Assembly (NCBI GenBank): GCA_963761005.1
Contig: CAVXFK010000008.1
Span: forward strand, 434,001-498,000
Length of the DNA stretch: 64,000 nucleotides
Direction of reading: 5' to 3'
Source of the DNA: DASWJZ01 sp963761005
GTDB taxonomy: Bacteria > Pseudomonadota > Alphaproteobacteria > Rhizobiales > Afifellaceae
Part shown: positions 63,889 through 64,000 of the stretch, piece by piece
How positions within the stretch are numbered: position 1 is the first letter of the stretch
Layout: each line of letters begins with the position of its first letter
Notes under the pieces: model-generated
What the model was told of the DNA's origin: nothing
Seen by the model: the letters and a program-made list of their open reading frames with translations, nothing else
Database searches by the model: none
Translations under genes and position numbers: made by a program

Positions 63889-64000
63889 ATGCAGAAAGAC
63901 CGCGACCTGAAGGACCGGCCGGGCGAAATCCGCGCCGCTAATCGACCCGGCGAGCATCACCGGCGACGCCAAGCTCGTCTTCATCGGACGCGCGCGGACG
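63889..64000 (+). CDS. trmO: tRNA methyltransferase TrmO, 5' end (partial)
   Basis: The frame starts at ATG 63889 (MQKDRDLKDRPGEIR), then one extra base near 63937 changes frame and LIDPASITGDAKLVFIGRAR continues to the right edge. That wording matches the N-terminus of TrmO/TsaA proteins of Rhizobiales, which N6-methylate t6A37 in some tRNAs. Only about 37 residues are visible, so the assignment rests on recognition of this stretch and should be checked against the neighbouring sequence. Confidence 0.55.
   Translation, partial: MQKDRDLKDRPGEIRAANRPGEHHRRRQARLHRTRAD

Overview
The window looks like a chromosomal segment of a GC-rich alphaproteobacterium of the Hyphomicrobiales (Rhizobiales) type. 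The evidence is the alphaproteobacterial order of the division and cell-wall (dcw) cluster, an Omp10-like lipoprotein, a DUF1127 protein, an ArsR-methyltransferase next to metF, an ornithine decarboxylase with a speF-like leader, and the palindromic repeats common in this order. I see no rRNA, tRNA or CRISPR array. The one clear RNA gene is rnpB.

Layout. 0.2-9.3 kb holds housekeeping and metabolic genes: cupin, SDR, uvrD/pcrA, a periplasmic ClpP-fold protein, a flavodoxin-like quinone reductase, prmA, aminopeptidase P and a GH108 muramidase. 9.3-11.1 kb has a LysR regulator, a DUF1127 gene and a decayed PRC-barrel gene. 11.1-39.2 kb is one long leftward block. In transcription order it reads mraZ-rsmH-ftsL-ftsI-murE-murF-mraY-murD-ftsW-murG-murC-murB, then (past an oppositely oriented DUF2239 gene) ddl-ftsQ-ftsA-ftsZ, then lpxC-bamD-recN, a TetA-like MFS pump, an acyltransferase-3 protein and ligA. 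Stop/start overlaps and very short gaps link most genes. Phased MraZ boxes overlap the likely promoter upstream of mraZ.

39.5-46.5 kb carries a DnaJ/TerB protein overlapping an amidase, a VapBC/FitAB-type toxin-antitoxin pair, rnpB, a molybdopterin oxidoreductase with its flavin reductase, two transglutaminases, a DUF559 pseudogene between inverted palindromic repeats, and msrB. 46.5-54.2 kb has a fused 5-oxoprolinase with an in-frame palindromic element, an EamA transporter, dps, DoxX, an Omp10-like lipoprotein and a beta-hydroxyacid dehydrogenase. 54.2-64 kb has a possible sRNA, a nucleotidyltransferase, ornithine decarboxylase and a second fold-type III decarboxylase, a LysE exporter, a cupin, a 27-residue membrane peptide, metF with its ArsR-methyltransferase partner, a B3/B4 protein and the 5' end of trmO.

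Caution on sequence quality. I count about 17 single-base frame breaks in genes that otherwise read as intact, including the normally essential ligA and lpxC. About 15 are one-base insertions, several in short homopolymers or GC repeats, and 10 of the 17 lie after 54.9 kb. I read most of them as sequencing errors and annotate the whole genes across the breaks.
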